This document shows, in pieces, positions 1 through 7,890 of a stretch of DNA of 15,488 bases. The stretch's first letter is position 1. Each line of letters opens with the position of its first letter. Location of the stretch: NCBI GenBank assembly GCA_964577965.1, contig CAZOAT010000060.1, forward strand, positions 1 to 15,488, read 5' to 3'. Source of the stretch: DASUUI01 sp964577965 (lineage in GTDB: Bacteria > Gemmatimonadota > Gemmatimonadetes > Gemmatimonadales > Gemmatimonadaceae). The notes beneath the pieces are model-generated. The model was not told the origin of the DNA. It did not search any database and worked only from the letters and a program-made list of their open reading frames with translations. The position numbers and the translations under genes are program-made.

Positions 1-655
1 GCGCCGGAGCCGCTGGCGCCGCGGCTGGCGCTGGTTCCTGCTGCGCCCGCTGAACGGCAGCTGGCGGCGGTGCGGGGGGAGCGACGGCTGTTGCCGTCGA
101 GGAGGATACAGGAGCGGGGACGGTCTCCTGCCGCGGTGGTGCTGTTCGAGGCGCGTGGGGCGGGGCGGTGCGGGTCGCGTCGGTCGGTGCCACTGCCGCC
201 GAGGAGGGTGGCGGCGAACCGGTCGTGATGGCGAGCACGCGCTGGAGGTCGCCAAGCTCGCGTTCAATCACCTTTCTGTCGCCGTCGAGCGCCGAGATGT
301 CGCGGTCGGCGTTCGCGGCTATTTCAGCCCACTGCCCAGGGGAGTACTCGCCGACGGCTGTGCGCAGCTCCGCCTCGGCTCTCTCGTCCCGGCGTCGGGA
401 CTCCTCCTTCCTGAGCACTGACACGCGCTCAGAAAGCGATCGGATCCGCTCCTTCAGTTCGCCGGCCCGCGCGCCGAGCTCCTCACCGAGCCGGGCGATG
501 CGGCCCCGATAGTCCTCCTCGACACGGGCCAGCACGTGCGCCGGCGCCGCGTCGCGGCGTGACGCAAGAGCCGCAAGCCACTCTTCGTACCGCTGTCGCT
601 CGGCGATCAGCTCCTGGAGCCGCTCGGACGCCGATGCTTCCTTTTGCTTTGCCAT
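1..655 (-). CDS. Coiled-coil protein with Ala/Pro-rich linker, C-terminus beyond window
   Basis: Reading from the ATG at 655 there are 218 codons with no stop before the window edge, so the gene is partial. Residues 1-145 or so are strongly charged and helical (start MAKQKEASASERLQELIAE; later ERIRSLSERVSVLRKEESRR-like stretches rich in E, R, K, L), consistent with a coiled coil. From about residue 145 the protein becomes a low-complexity Ala/Pro/Thr/Ser linker, typical of a spacer before a further domain that is not visible here. The start codon overlaps the pyrC stop as TAATG (653-657), so translation is probably coupled to pyrC. I do not recognise a family. The position at the end of a pyr operon says nothing firm about function. 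There is no signal peptide, so it is probably cytoplasmic. Confidence 0.8.
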   Translation of the reverse strand, partial: MAKQKEASASERLQELIAERQRYEEWLAALASRRDAAPAHVLARVEEDYRGRIARLGEELGARAGELKERIRSLSERVSVLRKEESRRRDERAEAELRTAVGEYSPGQWAEIAANADRDISALDGDRKVIERELGDLQRVLAITTGSPPPSSAAVAPTDATRTAPPHAPRTAPPRQETVPAPVSSSTATAVAPPAPPPAAVQRAQQEPAPAAAPAAPA

Positions 656-1977
656 TATCGCGAGGGTGAGCCTGCTGTTTGGGCGGGATCTTCCTGCACC
701 CGATGCACGACCTCGCCGCCGACTATCGTACACAAAGCCCTGCCGCGCAACGTTCTTCCCACCCAGGGAGTGTTGCGGCCCTTGCTCCGGAAGCGGGTCG
801 GATCAACCGTCCACTCGATCTCCGGGTCGAAGACCGTCACGTCCGCGGCGGTTCCGCGCCGAAGCGTGCCGCCTGCAAGCCCGAAGATCCGCGCCGGTGC
901 ACACGACATCCGCTCGACGAGCAGCGGCAGGCTTACGATTCCGGAGTGCACCAGTGAGGTGAGCAGCACCCCAAGCGCCGTCTCCAGTCCAACGATCCCG
1001 TTCGGGGCGTTGGCGAACTCGCGCTCCTTTTCATCGTAATGGTGCGGCGCGTGATCGGTGGCTATCACGTCGATAGTCCCATCCGCGACGGCCGCGCACA
1101 GCGTTTCCACGTCCGCAGCAGTACGCAGCGGCGGGTTCATCTTGGCGTTGGTGTCGTAACTCACCACGGCCTCTTCCGTGAGCGTGAGATGGTGTGGGCA
1201 CACCTCAGCCGTGACGCGAATCCCCCGCTCCTTGCCCCAGCGGATGAGCTCCACCGAGCCGAGCGTGCTCATGTGGGCCAGGTGCACGTGTCCGCGCGTG
1301 CGCCGTGCAAGGAGGATGTCCCGGATCACCATGATCTCCTCAGCCTCTGTCGGAATTCCCTTGAGGCCGAGTCGCGCGCTCACTACTCCTTCGTTCATCG
1401 CGCCGGCGTGGGCCAGCGTTGGCTCCTCGCAGTGGTCGATGACAGGCACGCCGAACGTTCGCGCGTACTCCAGCGCGGTTCGCATGAGCTGAGCGCTCAC
1501 GACCGGGCGCCCGTCATCACTGATCGCCACCGCGCCCGCACCGATCATCTCTCCGAACTCGGCGAGCGCCTCACCCTTCTGCCCGACGGAGATCGCTCCG
1601 ATCGGATACACTCGCGCCGCTCGCGCACGCTGCGCCTGCCGCACGATGAAACCGACAGCTGCCTGGTTGTCGGTGACAGGATCGGTGTTGGGCATCGCGC
1701 ACACGGCGGTGAACCCACCAGCGGCAGCTGCCCTTGCCCCCGTGGCAACCGTCTCGACGTCCTCACGGCCGGGTTCCCGCAGATGGCAGTGAACGTCGAT
1801 CAACCCCGGAGATACAACCGCCCCGGCGCAGTCCACGATCTCCGCTCCGTCGGGCTCCCCGATGTCGCGCCCGATCGCTTCGATTGCACCATCAACCAGC
1901 AGCACGTCGGATATCTCGTCCAGCCCCTGCGACGGGTCAAGGACGCGCCCACGCTGGAGCAGTACCGGGGGGCTCAC
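655..1977 (-). CDS. pyrC: Dihydroorotase (class I)
   Basis: This enzyme interconverts N-carbamoyl-aspartate and dihydroorotate, the third step of de novo UMP synthesis, in the cytoplasm. At 440 residues it has the length of the class I amidohydrolase-fold enzymes. Visible motifs are DVHCHLREPG at 61-70 (zinc ligands H63 and H65, substrate-binding R67), SDDG at 153-156 (the metal-bridging Asp of this class), DHCEE at 181-185, HLAHMST at 232-238, and TDHAPHH at 307-313 with the catalytic Asp D308. All expected metal and catalytic residues appear present. The start is GTG at 1977; its GTGA overlaps the pyrB TGA, which fixes the start by coupling. The stop TAA overlaps the next ATG. Read with pyrR and pyrB it forms a classic pyr cluster. 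The Cys in HCH (often Val) is a minor variation. Confidence 0.96.
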   Translation of the reverse strand: MSPPVLLQRGRVLDPSQGLDEISDVLLVDGAIEAIGRDIGEPDGAEIVDCAGAVVSPGLIDVHCHLREPGREDVETVATGARAAAAGGFTAVCAMPNTDPVTDNQAAVGFIVRQAQRARAARVYPIGAISVGQKGEALAEFGEMIGAGAVAISDDGRPVVSAQLMRTALEYARTFGVPVIDHCEEPTLAHAGAMNEGVVSARLGLKGIPTEAEEIMVIRDILLARRTRGHVHLAHMSTLGSVELIRWGKERGIRVTAEVCPHHLTLTEEAVVSYDTNAKMNPPLRTAADVETLCAAVADGTIDVIATDHAPHHYDEKEREFANAPNGIVGLETALGVLLTSLVHSGIVSLPLLVERMSCAPARIFGLAGGTLRRGTAADVTVFDPEIEWTVDPTRFRSKGRNTPWVGRTLRGRALCTIVGGEVVHRVQEDPAQTAGSPSR

Positions 1978-2960
1978 GACAGGCGCCTCGCTTCCGTCCG
2001 GGGCTCGCCTCCGGTCTTGGCGGCCTCCGCAAGCTCCGGGCGCCCGCCGGCAAGCAGGTACAGCACCGCCATTCTCACGGCCACGCCATTGGTGACCTGG
2101 TTGAGAATCACGCTGTGCGGCCCGTCCGCGACATCCGAGTCAATCTCGACGCCGCGATTCATTGGTCCGGGATGGAGGATGAGTATGTCGCGCGGTGCCT
2201 TCTCCAGCCGCTCCCGACTCACGCCGAACACGCGGTTGTATTCACGGAGAGACGGTATGTAGCCGGCCGTCATCCGCTCGGTCTGCAGCCTGAGGATGTT
2301 GAGCGCGTCAGCCCACTCGATCGCATCGGCAATGCGGTCGAAGACTGTGATCCCCAGCTCCTCGACCGCGTTCGGCAGCAGCGAGCGGGGACCGCACACC
2401 GCGACTTCGGCTCCCACCTTGGTGAGTCCCCAGATGTTCGATCTGGCGACGCGGGAGTGAAGGACGTCGCCGCAGATACACACCTTGAGCCCTTCCAGCC
2501 GGCCGAAATGATCGCGCAGTGTGAGCAGATCGAGCAGCGCCTGCGTCGGATGCTCGTGCGTTCCATCCCCGGCGTTGATGACGTTCGACTGAATCCGTTC
2601 CGCCAGGAACTGCGCTGCTCCCGACGCAGAGTGGCGGATCACGACCATGTCGATGCGCATCGCCTCCAGGTTCCGCGCCGTGTCCACCAGTGTCTCGCCC
2701 TTCACGACACTGGAGACTGCGGCCGCCACGTTGACTGTATCCGCCGAGAGACGCTTCTCGGCGAACTCGAAGGAGATCCGCGTTCGCGTCGAGCTCTCGA
2801 AGAAAAGGTTCACGATGGTCTGCCCACGGAGCGTTGGCACCTTCTTGATCGCCCGCTCGCTGATTTCCTTGAACGGCTCCGCGGTATCGAGGACCAGGCG
2901 GATCTGGTCGGGCGAGAGCGATTCGAGGCCAAGCAAATCCTTTCCCAGCGAGCCGCTCAC
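1974..2960 (-). CDS. pyrB: Aspartate carbamoyltransferase catalytic subunit
   Basis: The enzyme condenses carbamoyl phosphate with aspartate to carbamoyl-aspartate, the committed step of pyrimidine synthesis. The 328-residue length suits a catalytic chain. The carbamoyl-phosphate loop FFESSTRTR lies at 53-61, the active-site lysine region at 87 (VKGETL), GDGTHEHPTQALLD at 131-144, and HPGPMNRGVEI at 263-273. All are intact. No pyrI regulatory-chain gene follows; pyrC does, directly, with a GTGA overlap (1974-1977). The start is GTG at 2960, overlapping the pyrR stop in the same GTGA arrangement. The tail after residue 305 is Ala/Glu-rich and variable. PyrB and PyrC are often physically associated in organisms with adjacent genes, but the sequence alone does not show this. 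Confidence 0.96.
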   Translation of the reverse strand: MSGSLGKDLLGLESLSPDQIRLVLDTAEPFKEISERAIKKVPTLRGQTIVNLFFESSTRTRISFEFAEKRLSADTVNVAAAVSSVVKGETLVDTARNLEAMRIDMVVIRHSASGAAQFLAERIQSNVINAGDGTHEHPTQALLDLLTLRDHFGRLEGLKVCICGDVLHSRVARSNIWGLTKVGAEVAVCGPRSLLPNAVEELGITVFDRIADAIEWADALNILRLQTERMTAGYIPSLREYNRVFGVSRERLEKAPRDILILHPGPMNRGVEIDSDVADGPHSVILNQVTNGVAVRMAVLYLLAGGRPELAEAAKTGGEPRTEARRLS

Positions 2961-3502
2961 GCTTCCGCCCGCGGCGCGATGACCACTGCGTTGCGGCCGT
3001 CCACCTCCTCCAGCATCACGTCAACGCGCTCATCGGCGCCGGCCTCGATCTCCTTGCCGACGACATCGGCGTGAATCGGAAGTTCACGGCCGCCGCGATC
3101 TATGAGGACGGCGAGCGCGATCCGGGACGGCCGACCGAAGTCGGCGAGCTCATCGAGCGCGGCCCGGACGGTGCGACCGGTGTAGAGAACGTCGTCAACG
3201 ACGACCACCTGCCGTCCCTCGAGATTCCATGGGAGTTCCGTACGTCCGACGACCGGAACGGGGCCTATCGTCTGCAGGTCGTCGCGATAGAGGGTGATGT
3301 CGAGCGCACCCCGTGGCAGCTCGACGCCTTCGGCGTCCGCTACAGCCCTGCCCAGTCGCTCAGCGATCTGCACACCGCGACGCTGGATGCCGACAAGGAC
3401 GACGTCGTCCGTGCCCATGAGCTCCACGATCTCGTCGGCCATGCGCCTGATCGTTCGATCCATGGCGCGCGCGTCGAGCACGGTCGAGGTTCTGGGGGGC
3501 AT
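2957..3502 (-). CDS. pyrR: PyrR: pyr operon regulator / uracil phosphoribosyltransferase
   Basis: PyrR proteins bind pyr mRNA in a UMP-dependent way to repress the operon, and many also convert uracil plus PRPP to UMP. The 181-residue protein has the family layout: an N-terminal helix (VLDARAMDRTI), VGIQRRGVQIAERL at 37-50, DITLYRDDL at 68-76, the 13-residue PRPP-binding motif VVVDDVLYTGRTV at 100-112, and LIDRGGRELPI at 133-143. The ATG at 3502 places the usual VLDxxA N-terminus eight residues in, so this start is favoured although no good Shine-Dalgarno is visible. It lies 44 bases after the stop of the hydrolase gene, the widest gap within the operon, and an imperfect hairpin sits in that gap. 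It overlaps pyrB by GTGA. Confidence 0.95.
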   Translation of the reverse strand: MPPRTSTVLDARAMDRTIRRMADEIVELMGTDDVVLVGIQRRGVQIAERLGRAVADAEGVELPRGALDITLYRDDLQTIGPVPVVGRTELPWNLEGRQVVVVDDVLYTGRTVRAALDELADFGRPSRIALAVLIDRGGRELPIHADVVGKEIEAGADERVDVMLEEVDGRNAVVIAPRAEA

Positions 3503-3531
3503 CGGGACTAAAGGTAAGCGGTTGGCGATCC

Positions 3532-3554
3532 GCGGTTAGCGATTCGCTATCCGC
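3532..3554 (-). promoter_or_regulatory. Imperfect hairpin between hydrolase gene and pyrR
   Basis: Arms at 3532-3541 and 3545-3554 are complementary over 10 bases with one mismatch, around a 3-base loop. The hairpin covers the stop codon (3547-3549) of the upstream hydrolase gene. A second half-copy of the left arm (gcggttggcgat) starts at 3518, so alternative foldings are possible. No T-run follows, so it is a poor intrinsic terminator. It may attenuate, process or stabilise the mRNA just before pyrR. The role is inferred only from position. Confidence 0.4.
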
Positions 3555-4440
3555 TGCCCATCACATGCTGCCAGACCGCACGCGATACCCCGGCTAACAG
3601 TCCCTCTCCGTCTGCAGTGGCCGGTACTCCCCGGGTGAGGACCACGAGCACATACGGTTGCCGCCCTGGTGGGTAGATGACCGCGGAATCGTGCCAGTGA
3701 CCAGTTATGTCCCCGGTCTTGCTGGCCACAGGAACGCCGACAGGAACCCCGCCCCGGATCCGGCGGTTGCCTTCCTCCGCCAGGAGCAGGTCGCGCATGA
3801 TCACCGCGGCGGACGGCGACACGGCGATACGCTGCTCCACTGACCGTAGCAGGATGGCGAGGTCGCGGGCGGTCAGGGTGTTGTTCATCCCTGCCTCGTA
3901 CGCCTTCAGGTCCTGTACGCCGCGCAGCACCCGCGTATTCTGTGCGCCGAGGCTCGCTGCCATCGCGTTCACCTGCTCCGCCCCGACCAGCGCGATCAGT
4001 GCGTTGGTTGCGAGATTGCTGGAGTACACGATCATCCGGCGCATCAGCTCCCGCACAGTGAACCGCTCGCCAATATGGAAGTAGATCGCCGTGTCACTAT
4101 CCTCGTCGATCGCGTACGCCGACCCGTCGAGGATCGAGGCGAATTCGTTGACGAGGAGGATCTCCTGATCGAGCCCCAGCCGTCCGGCCTCCGAGCTTCG
4201 CAGGATCTCCATCATAACCGGGATCTTCATTGTGCTTGCGGCGTGGTACACGACGTCCGCGTTGCGGAAGAGCGTGTCGCCCGAGCCCAGATCGATGAAC
4301 GCCACCGCCACCTCGGCGCCAGGCACTGAGACGACCAGCGAGTCGATCCGACTGACCAGCGAGTCTATCCGGCTGACCGGTGAGTCTCCCGGCCCGGCAG
4401 ATGCGGCTGCGAGAAGCGCGGCTGCGAGCGCGCCGATCAC
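3547..4440 (-). CDS. Class A beta-lactamase-like serine hydrolase
   Basis: The protein has the SxxK-type active site of class A beta-lactamases and relatives: STMK at 69-72 (nucleophile S69, K72), SSN at 140-142 in the SDN position, E182 and N186 with the ExxxN spacing of the omega loop Glu166/Asn170, and KTG at 241-243. The full triad plus omega-loop Glu suggests a working hydrolase, either a beta-lactamase or a related peptidase or esterase. Substrate cannot be read from sequence. The N-terminal MIGALAAALLAAASA is hydrophobic and signal-like but lacks a basic residue. The start is GTG at 4440 (GTGA overlap with the upstream gene); an in-frame stop a little further upstream leaves no ATG alternative. 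Residues 23-36 are a heptad repeat, SRIDSLV twice, encoded by 21-base tandem repeats. Length is 297 residues, normal for the family. Confidence 0.88.
   Translation of the reverse strand: MIGALAAALLAAASAGPGDSPVSRIDSLVSRIDSLVVSVPGAEVAVAFIDLGSGDTLFRNADVVYHAASTMKIPVMMEILRSSEAGRLGLDQEILLVNEFASILDGSAYAIDEDSDTAIYFHIGERFTVRELMRRMIVYSSNLATNALIALVGAEQVNAMAASLGAQNTRVLRGVQDLKAYEAGMNNTLTARDLAILLRSVEQRIAVSPSAAVIMRDLLLAEEGNRRIRGGVPVGVPVASKTGDITGHWHDSAVIYPPGRQPYVLVVLTRGVPATADGEGLLAGVSRAVWQHVMGSG
4330..4392. repeat. Three 21-base tandem repeats in the hydrolase gene
   Basis: Units at 4330-4350, 4351-4371 and 4372-4392 are similar (core gaccagcgagtc then tatccg), the third being the most diverged. They encode the heptad SRIDSLV twice plus a partial DSPV unit, right after the signal-like segment. 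Seven-residue periodicity suggests a short helical tether between the export signal and the catalytic domain. Confidence 0.7.
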
Positions 4441-5807
4441 GCGGACTGCTCCGTCGGAAGCGCATCCACCTCGTCCCAGATGCGGTGCTCATGCCGCTCC
4501 TCCAGAAACAGCGCACCGACCACTACCGTCATAAGGGATACGGTGATCGGGAACACCAGGCCGGCGAACATATTGCCTGTCCACGCTACCAGCGCGGTAG
4601 CGATCAGCGGAAGGAACCCGCCGAACCAGCCGTTGCCGAAGTGATACGGCAGCGATAGCGACGTGTAGCGGATACGGGCAGGAAATGCTTCCACGAGAAA
4701 GGCGGCGATCGGGCCGTACACCATCGTCACGAACACCACCTGAAGAAAAATCAGGAAGACCATCACGGGAATGTTCAGCGGATCGGCGGCCGCAGCCATC
4801 GCCTTGTAGATCGGATAATACGAAACGGCCGCGATCAGGTTACCGGCAAGCATCACCTTTTTGCGACCGATCCTGTCGGACAGCGCACCGAAGAAGATGA
4901 ACAGCGGAGTCGCCAGGGCGAGTGCGACCGCCACGATGATGTATGACGTGGTCAGCGATATTTGCAGGTTGGTCTGCAGAAAGAACAACGCGTAGAACTG
5001 CCCTGTGTACCACACGACCGCCTGCCCTGCCGTAGCGCCGAGCAGAACGACGAAGAACACCTTCCACCGTTCGCGCGTGCCGAAGCTCTCCTGGATCGGG
5101 GCCTTGGACGTGCGGCCCGCTGCCTTCAGCCGCGTGAACAGTGGAGACTCCTGGAGTCGCACGCGGATGTAGTACGACATCACAACGAGTGCGAGCGACA
5201 GCACGAAGGGGAGCCGCCATCCCCATTCGACGAAGCTTTCCGGCGACATCGAGGCACGGACCAGGAGGATAACCGCCAGCGAGAGGAACAGACCGAGCGT
5301 GGCCGTGGTCTGTATGAAGCTCGTGTAGAATCCGCGCTTCCCGTCGGGGGCATGCTCGGCAACGTAAATCGCGGCTCCTCCGTACTCGCCGCCGAGTGCG
5401 AGCCCCTGCAGCAGCCGCAGGATCACGAGGATGATCGGCGCGGCCATGCCGATACTCTCGTAGGTGGGGAGGAAGCCGATTGCTGCCGTCGAACCACCCA
5501 TGATCAGCAGCGTGATGAGGAACGCAATCTTCCGACCCACGATGTCGCCGATACGCCCGAAAACGAGCGCTCCGAACGGCCGCACTGCGAAGCCCACCGC
5601 GAACGTGGCGAGCGTCCGGAGGAAGTTCACCGTAGCGCTCCCTTCCGGATAGAAGTGCGTGGAGATCACCGCGGCGAGACTGCCGAAGATGTAGAAGTCG
5701 TACCACTCGATCATCGTTCCCGCAGACGAAGCGACGATAATGCGCCGCAGCTCGGGCTTGCTTACGCGGTCGGATGACGCTCCGGACTCAATGGGTGTGG
5801 TGCTCAC
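4437..5807 (-). CDS. MFS transporter, metabolite:H+ symporter type
   Basis: A 456-residue inner-membrane protein with about 12 hydrophobic segments. It carries the signatures of the metabolite:H+ symporter branch of the major facilitator superfamily (ProP, KgtP, ShiA relatives): GTMIEWYDFYIFGS at 30-43 in helix 1, GRIGDIVGRK at 84-93 in the loop between helices 2 and 3, RLLQGLALGGEYGGAA at 131-146, and the second-half loop DRIGRKK at 311-317. These mark it as a proton-coupled importer of an organic acid, osmolyte or similar solute; which one is not readable. The GTG start at 5807 overlaps the TGA of the preceding gene (GTGA). Its own stop overlaps the start of the hydrolase gene. I see no long C-terminal coiled coil of the ProP type. 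Confidence 0.92.
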   Translation of the reverse strand: MSTTPIESGASSDRVSKPELRRIIVASSAGTMIEWYDFYIFGSLAAVISTHFYPEGSATVNFLRTLATFAVGFAVRPFGALVFGRIGDIVGRKIAFLITLLIMGGSTAAIGFLPTYESIGMAAPIILVILRLLQGLALGGEYGGAAIYVAEHAPDGKRGFYTSFIQTTATLGLFLSLAVILLVRASMSPESFVEWGWRLPFVLSLALVVMSYYIRVRLQESPLFTRLKAAGRTSKAPIQESFGTRERWKVFFVVLLGATAGQAVVWYTGQFYALFFLQTNLQISLTTSYIIVAVALALATPLFIFFGALSDRIGRKKVMLAGNLIAAVSYYPIYKAMAAAADPLNIPVMVFLIFLQVVFVTMVYGPIAAFLVEAFPARIRYTSLSLPYHFGNGWFGGFLPLIATALVAWTGNMFAGLVFPITVSLMTVVVGALFLEERHEHRIWDEVDALPTEQSA

Positions 5808-7039
5808 GCAGCGGCCTCGATCGTGGACGGGAGGTGCGCATCGAGGGCGGTGGCAGCGGCCATGTCAGCGGTCACGTTCACGGCGGTGCGCACCATGTCC
5901 GGGATCGTGTCCGTCGCCAGCAGGATGCCGATCCCTTCCAGCGGCACACCGACGGAGATCAGCACTGGTGACATTATCAGGATGGATCCGCCGGGGATCC
6001 CCGGCACACTGAACGTGAGCAGCGGCACGGCAAGGAAGATCGTTGCGAGCTCGGCAACTCCTATGCGCACTCCATACAAATGCGCCAGGAACAGAATGCC
6101 GGTCGTGATCCCGACAACCCCGCCAAGCCTGAAAACGGAAGCCGCAAGCGGCAGAAAGAAGCTCCCCACACCGGGTCTCATGCCCATGCGTGTCGCTCCC
6201 TCGATCATCGCAGGCAGCGAGGCGAGCGAGGAACGTGCACTGAGCGCGACGGCCTGCGCGGGAGCGGAGGCACGGGCGAAATGCCGAACCGGATACCGGG
6301 TGGAGAGCGCGACAAAAGCGTACAGACCAGCCGCCACCAGAATGCACAGCATGGTGACGACCACGACATAGACGATCACCGCGCCAGCGGCGCTCGCGCC
6401 GAGCCGCGTGCCGAGCACCGCGGCAAGCGCGAAGACTCCCACAGGCGCCACCCACAGAATCCAGCGAACGAGCACCAGCGTGGCTGCGCTGATCGCGGCC
6501 GCTCCGCGATGTATCACCGAACGCTGCTCGAGTGGCAGGCGCGCGGCCGCGAGGCCGAACAGGATCACGAAGATGAGCAGCGGCAGCATCGCGGTCTCGG
6601 CGGCGGCTCGCACGGGATTTACCGGTATCAGCTCGAGCAGCCAGCCGACAAACGAGACCGAAGTCGTCTCCGGCATATCCGCCCCCAGCGCGATCGCGGC
6701 GGCATCGGCGGGGGGCATCAGCGCGCTCAACACCGGTGGCGCGACCACCACGGTGAAGAGCGATGCCGCGAACAACATTGCGAGGAGCAGCGTAAGTGCC
6801 CGGCCGCCGATCGTGCGCACGAGGTGCTCGGCACCGGACCCGAGGAGCGCAGCGAGGACAGTCGCTACGACCAGTGGCACGACCGTCATCCGGATGGCGT
6901 TCAGCCACAGCGTACCGATCGGCTGGAGAAATCGGACGACCACTTCGGCGACGACGGGATCCGTGCCGGCGGCTACTCCGGCACCGAGCCCCAGCACCAG
7001 AGCGATCAGCAGCCAGACCGCGGGGGAACGCGGCATCAT
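5804..7039 (-). CDS. Dicarboxylate/amino acid:cation symporter-like protein (SDF/DAACS family)
   Basis: The 411-residue membrane protein has the SDF fold signatures: hairpin 1 at ARSSLASLP (268-276), hairpin 2 at PGIPGGS (346-352), and helix 8 at TDTIPDMVRTAVNVTADM (376-393), where D381, R384, N388 and D392 match the substrate and sodium positions of GltPh. Helix 7 is odd. The family motif NMDGT, which supplies sodium ligands, reads FRLGG at 303-307, so the Asn and Asp are gone. This points to altered ion coupling or substrate. The start is ATG at 7039 (a second ATG is at 7036), preceded by a purine-rich GGAAAG. It lies 19 bases after the dehydrogenase gene and overlaps the MFS gene by GTGA. 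Two transporters side by side suggests uptake of related carboxylates, which is inference. Confidence 0.88.
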   Translation of the reverse strand: MMPRSPAVWLLIALVLGLGAGVAAGTDPVVAEVVVRFLQPIGTLWLNAIRMTVVPLVVATVLAALLGSGAEHLVRTIGGRALTLLLAMLFAASLFTVVVAPPVLSALMPPADAAAIALGADMPETTSVSFVGWLLELIPVNPVRAAAETAMLPLLIFVILFGLAAARLPLEQRSVIHRGAAAISAATLVLVRWILWVAPVGVFALAAVLGTRLGASAAGAVIVYVVVVTMLCILVAAGLYAFVALSTRYPVRHFARASAPAQAVALSARSSLASLPAMIEGATRMGMRPGVGSFFLPLAASVFRLGGVVGITTGILFLAHLYGVRIGVAELATIFLAVPLLTFSVPGIPGGSILIMSPVLISVGVPLEGIGILLATDTIPDMVRTAVNVTADMAAATALDAHLPSTIEAAA

Positions 7040-7058
7040 CCCGCTTTCCGGATGGTGG

Positions 7059-7781
7059 TCAACCCAGGCGAATCACTTGTCCGCTGATCGAGCGTGAGGA
7101 GTGGGAACAGAGGAACATCACCGTTTCCGCGACCTCATCGCGCTCGACGTAGTGCTCCTGCTCTCCCATGTCGCGCAGATTGGCTGCCGTGCGGATCGCG
7201 GTTGGAGCGACTGCGTTCACCCGCACTCCGCTGGCGCGTTCCTCCTCGGCGACAGATCTCATGAGCGCGACAACTCCAGCCTTCGCAGCTCCGTACGCGC
7301 TCATCTTCGCGACACTCCCTCCGCCGGGAACAACCGATGCAGATGCGAAGAACACCACTGCTCCGCTCCGCGCGCGCAGCATGGGCAGAAATGCGCGGCT
7401 CGCGTTCCATGCCGTGACCAGATTGATCGTCAGCATCTTCTGCAGGACAGCGGGGTCCGCTTCGTCGATGGGGCCGCTCATCGCGAACCCGCCCGCCAGG
7501 TTCACCAGAGCGTCGATGTCCTTCGACACGCTCCGTCCCACCTCGGCGGCAGCACGCCGCGCATCGTCCGCGCTCGCAAGGTCGCACGGGAAGGCGCTGG
7601 CGTTCAGTCCATCGGCTGCCAGCTCGGCGGCCCGCGAACGGACAGCTTCGGCGTCGAGATCGAGCAACGCGACCTTCGCGCCGCGCTGGGCGAAGGCCCG
7701 GGCGACAACCTCACCGACCTGTCCGGCGCGGCCGACGCCGGTCAGCACCACCACTCTGTCGTCGAAGCGATCGAAACTCAT
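7059..7781 (-). CDS. Short-chain dehydrogenase/reductase (SDR)
   Basis: A 240-residue classical SDR with a Rossmann fold. Visible motifs are the cofactor glycine motif TGVGRAGQVG at 14-23, acidic D41 at the end of beta-2 (favouring NAD over NADP), D67, the NLAGG stretch at 94-98 (usual NNAG), N120, S147 or S149, and YGAAK at 163-167 with catalytic Y163 and K167. The glycine motif is spaced slightly unusually. Substrate is not predictable; fatty-acyl, sugar and polyol reductases all share these features. It is the first gene of the long minus-strand string. Start ATG at 7781 is supported by a TATAAT box ending 8 bases upstream, which would give a nearly leaderless mRNA, and no Shine-Dalgarno is seen. 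The C-terminal ISGQVIRLG is a typical SDR ending. Confidence 0.93.
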   Translation of the reverse strand: MSFDRFDDRVVVLTGVGRAGQVGEVVARAFAQRGAKVALLDLDAEAVRSRAAELAADGLNASAFPCDLASADDARRAAAEVGRSVSKDIDALVNLAGGFAMSGPIDEADPAVLQKMLTINLVTAWNASRAFLPMLRARSGAVVFFASASVVPGGGSVAKMSAYGAAKAGVVALMRSVAEEERASGVRVNAVAPTAIRTAANLRDMGEQEHYVERDEVAETVMFLCSHSSRSISGQVIRLG

Positions 7782-7789
7782 GGCCGGGC

Positions 7790-7795
7790 ATTATA
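7790..7795 (-). promoter_or_regulatory. Candidate -10 box of the operon
   Basis: On the minus strand a perfect TATAAT lies at 7795-7790, eight bases before the ATG of the dehydrogenase gene. No convincing -35 hexamer occurs 16-18 bases upstream. A transcription start 6-8 bases downstream would fall at or next to the start codon, giving a leaderless message. It is the only clear promoter-like box for the whole 7.8-kb gene string. Confidence 0.5.
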
Positions 7796-7890
7796 CGTAG
7801 TATCAGCATCCGCCGTGAGGTGGCAGTCAGCCAGCGCCGGGCGCCGTGGGATGTAGTTTTCACGACGCCCCCTGCCATATGCGAGGTTCG

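Noticed and set aside
1039..3511. Long plus-strand open frames opposite pyrC, pyrB and pyrR
   Set aside because: They are antisense shadows in GC-rich coding DNA, Arg/His/Pro-rich, without motifs; the minus-strand genes are unambiguous.
3500..3512. Possible PyrR RNA-binding loop (UUUAGUCCCGAUG) over the pyrR start
   Set aside because: It partly resembles the AGUCCNGNGAG loop consensus but diverges after eight positions, and I could not find a supporting stem.
6080..7097. Long plus-strand frames opposite the symporter gene
   Set aside because: The translations are Arg/Gln/His- or Thr/Ser-rich shadow sequence with no ribosome binding site or domain.
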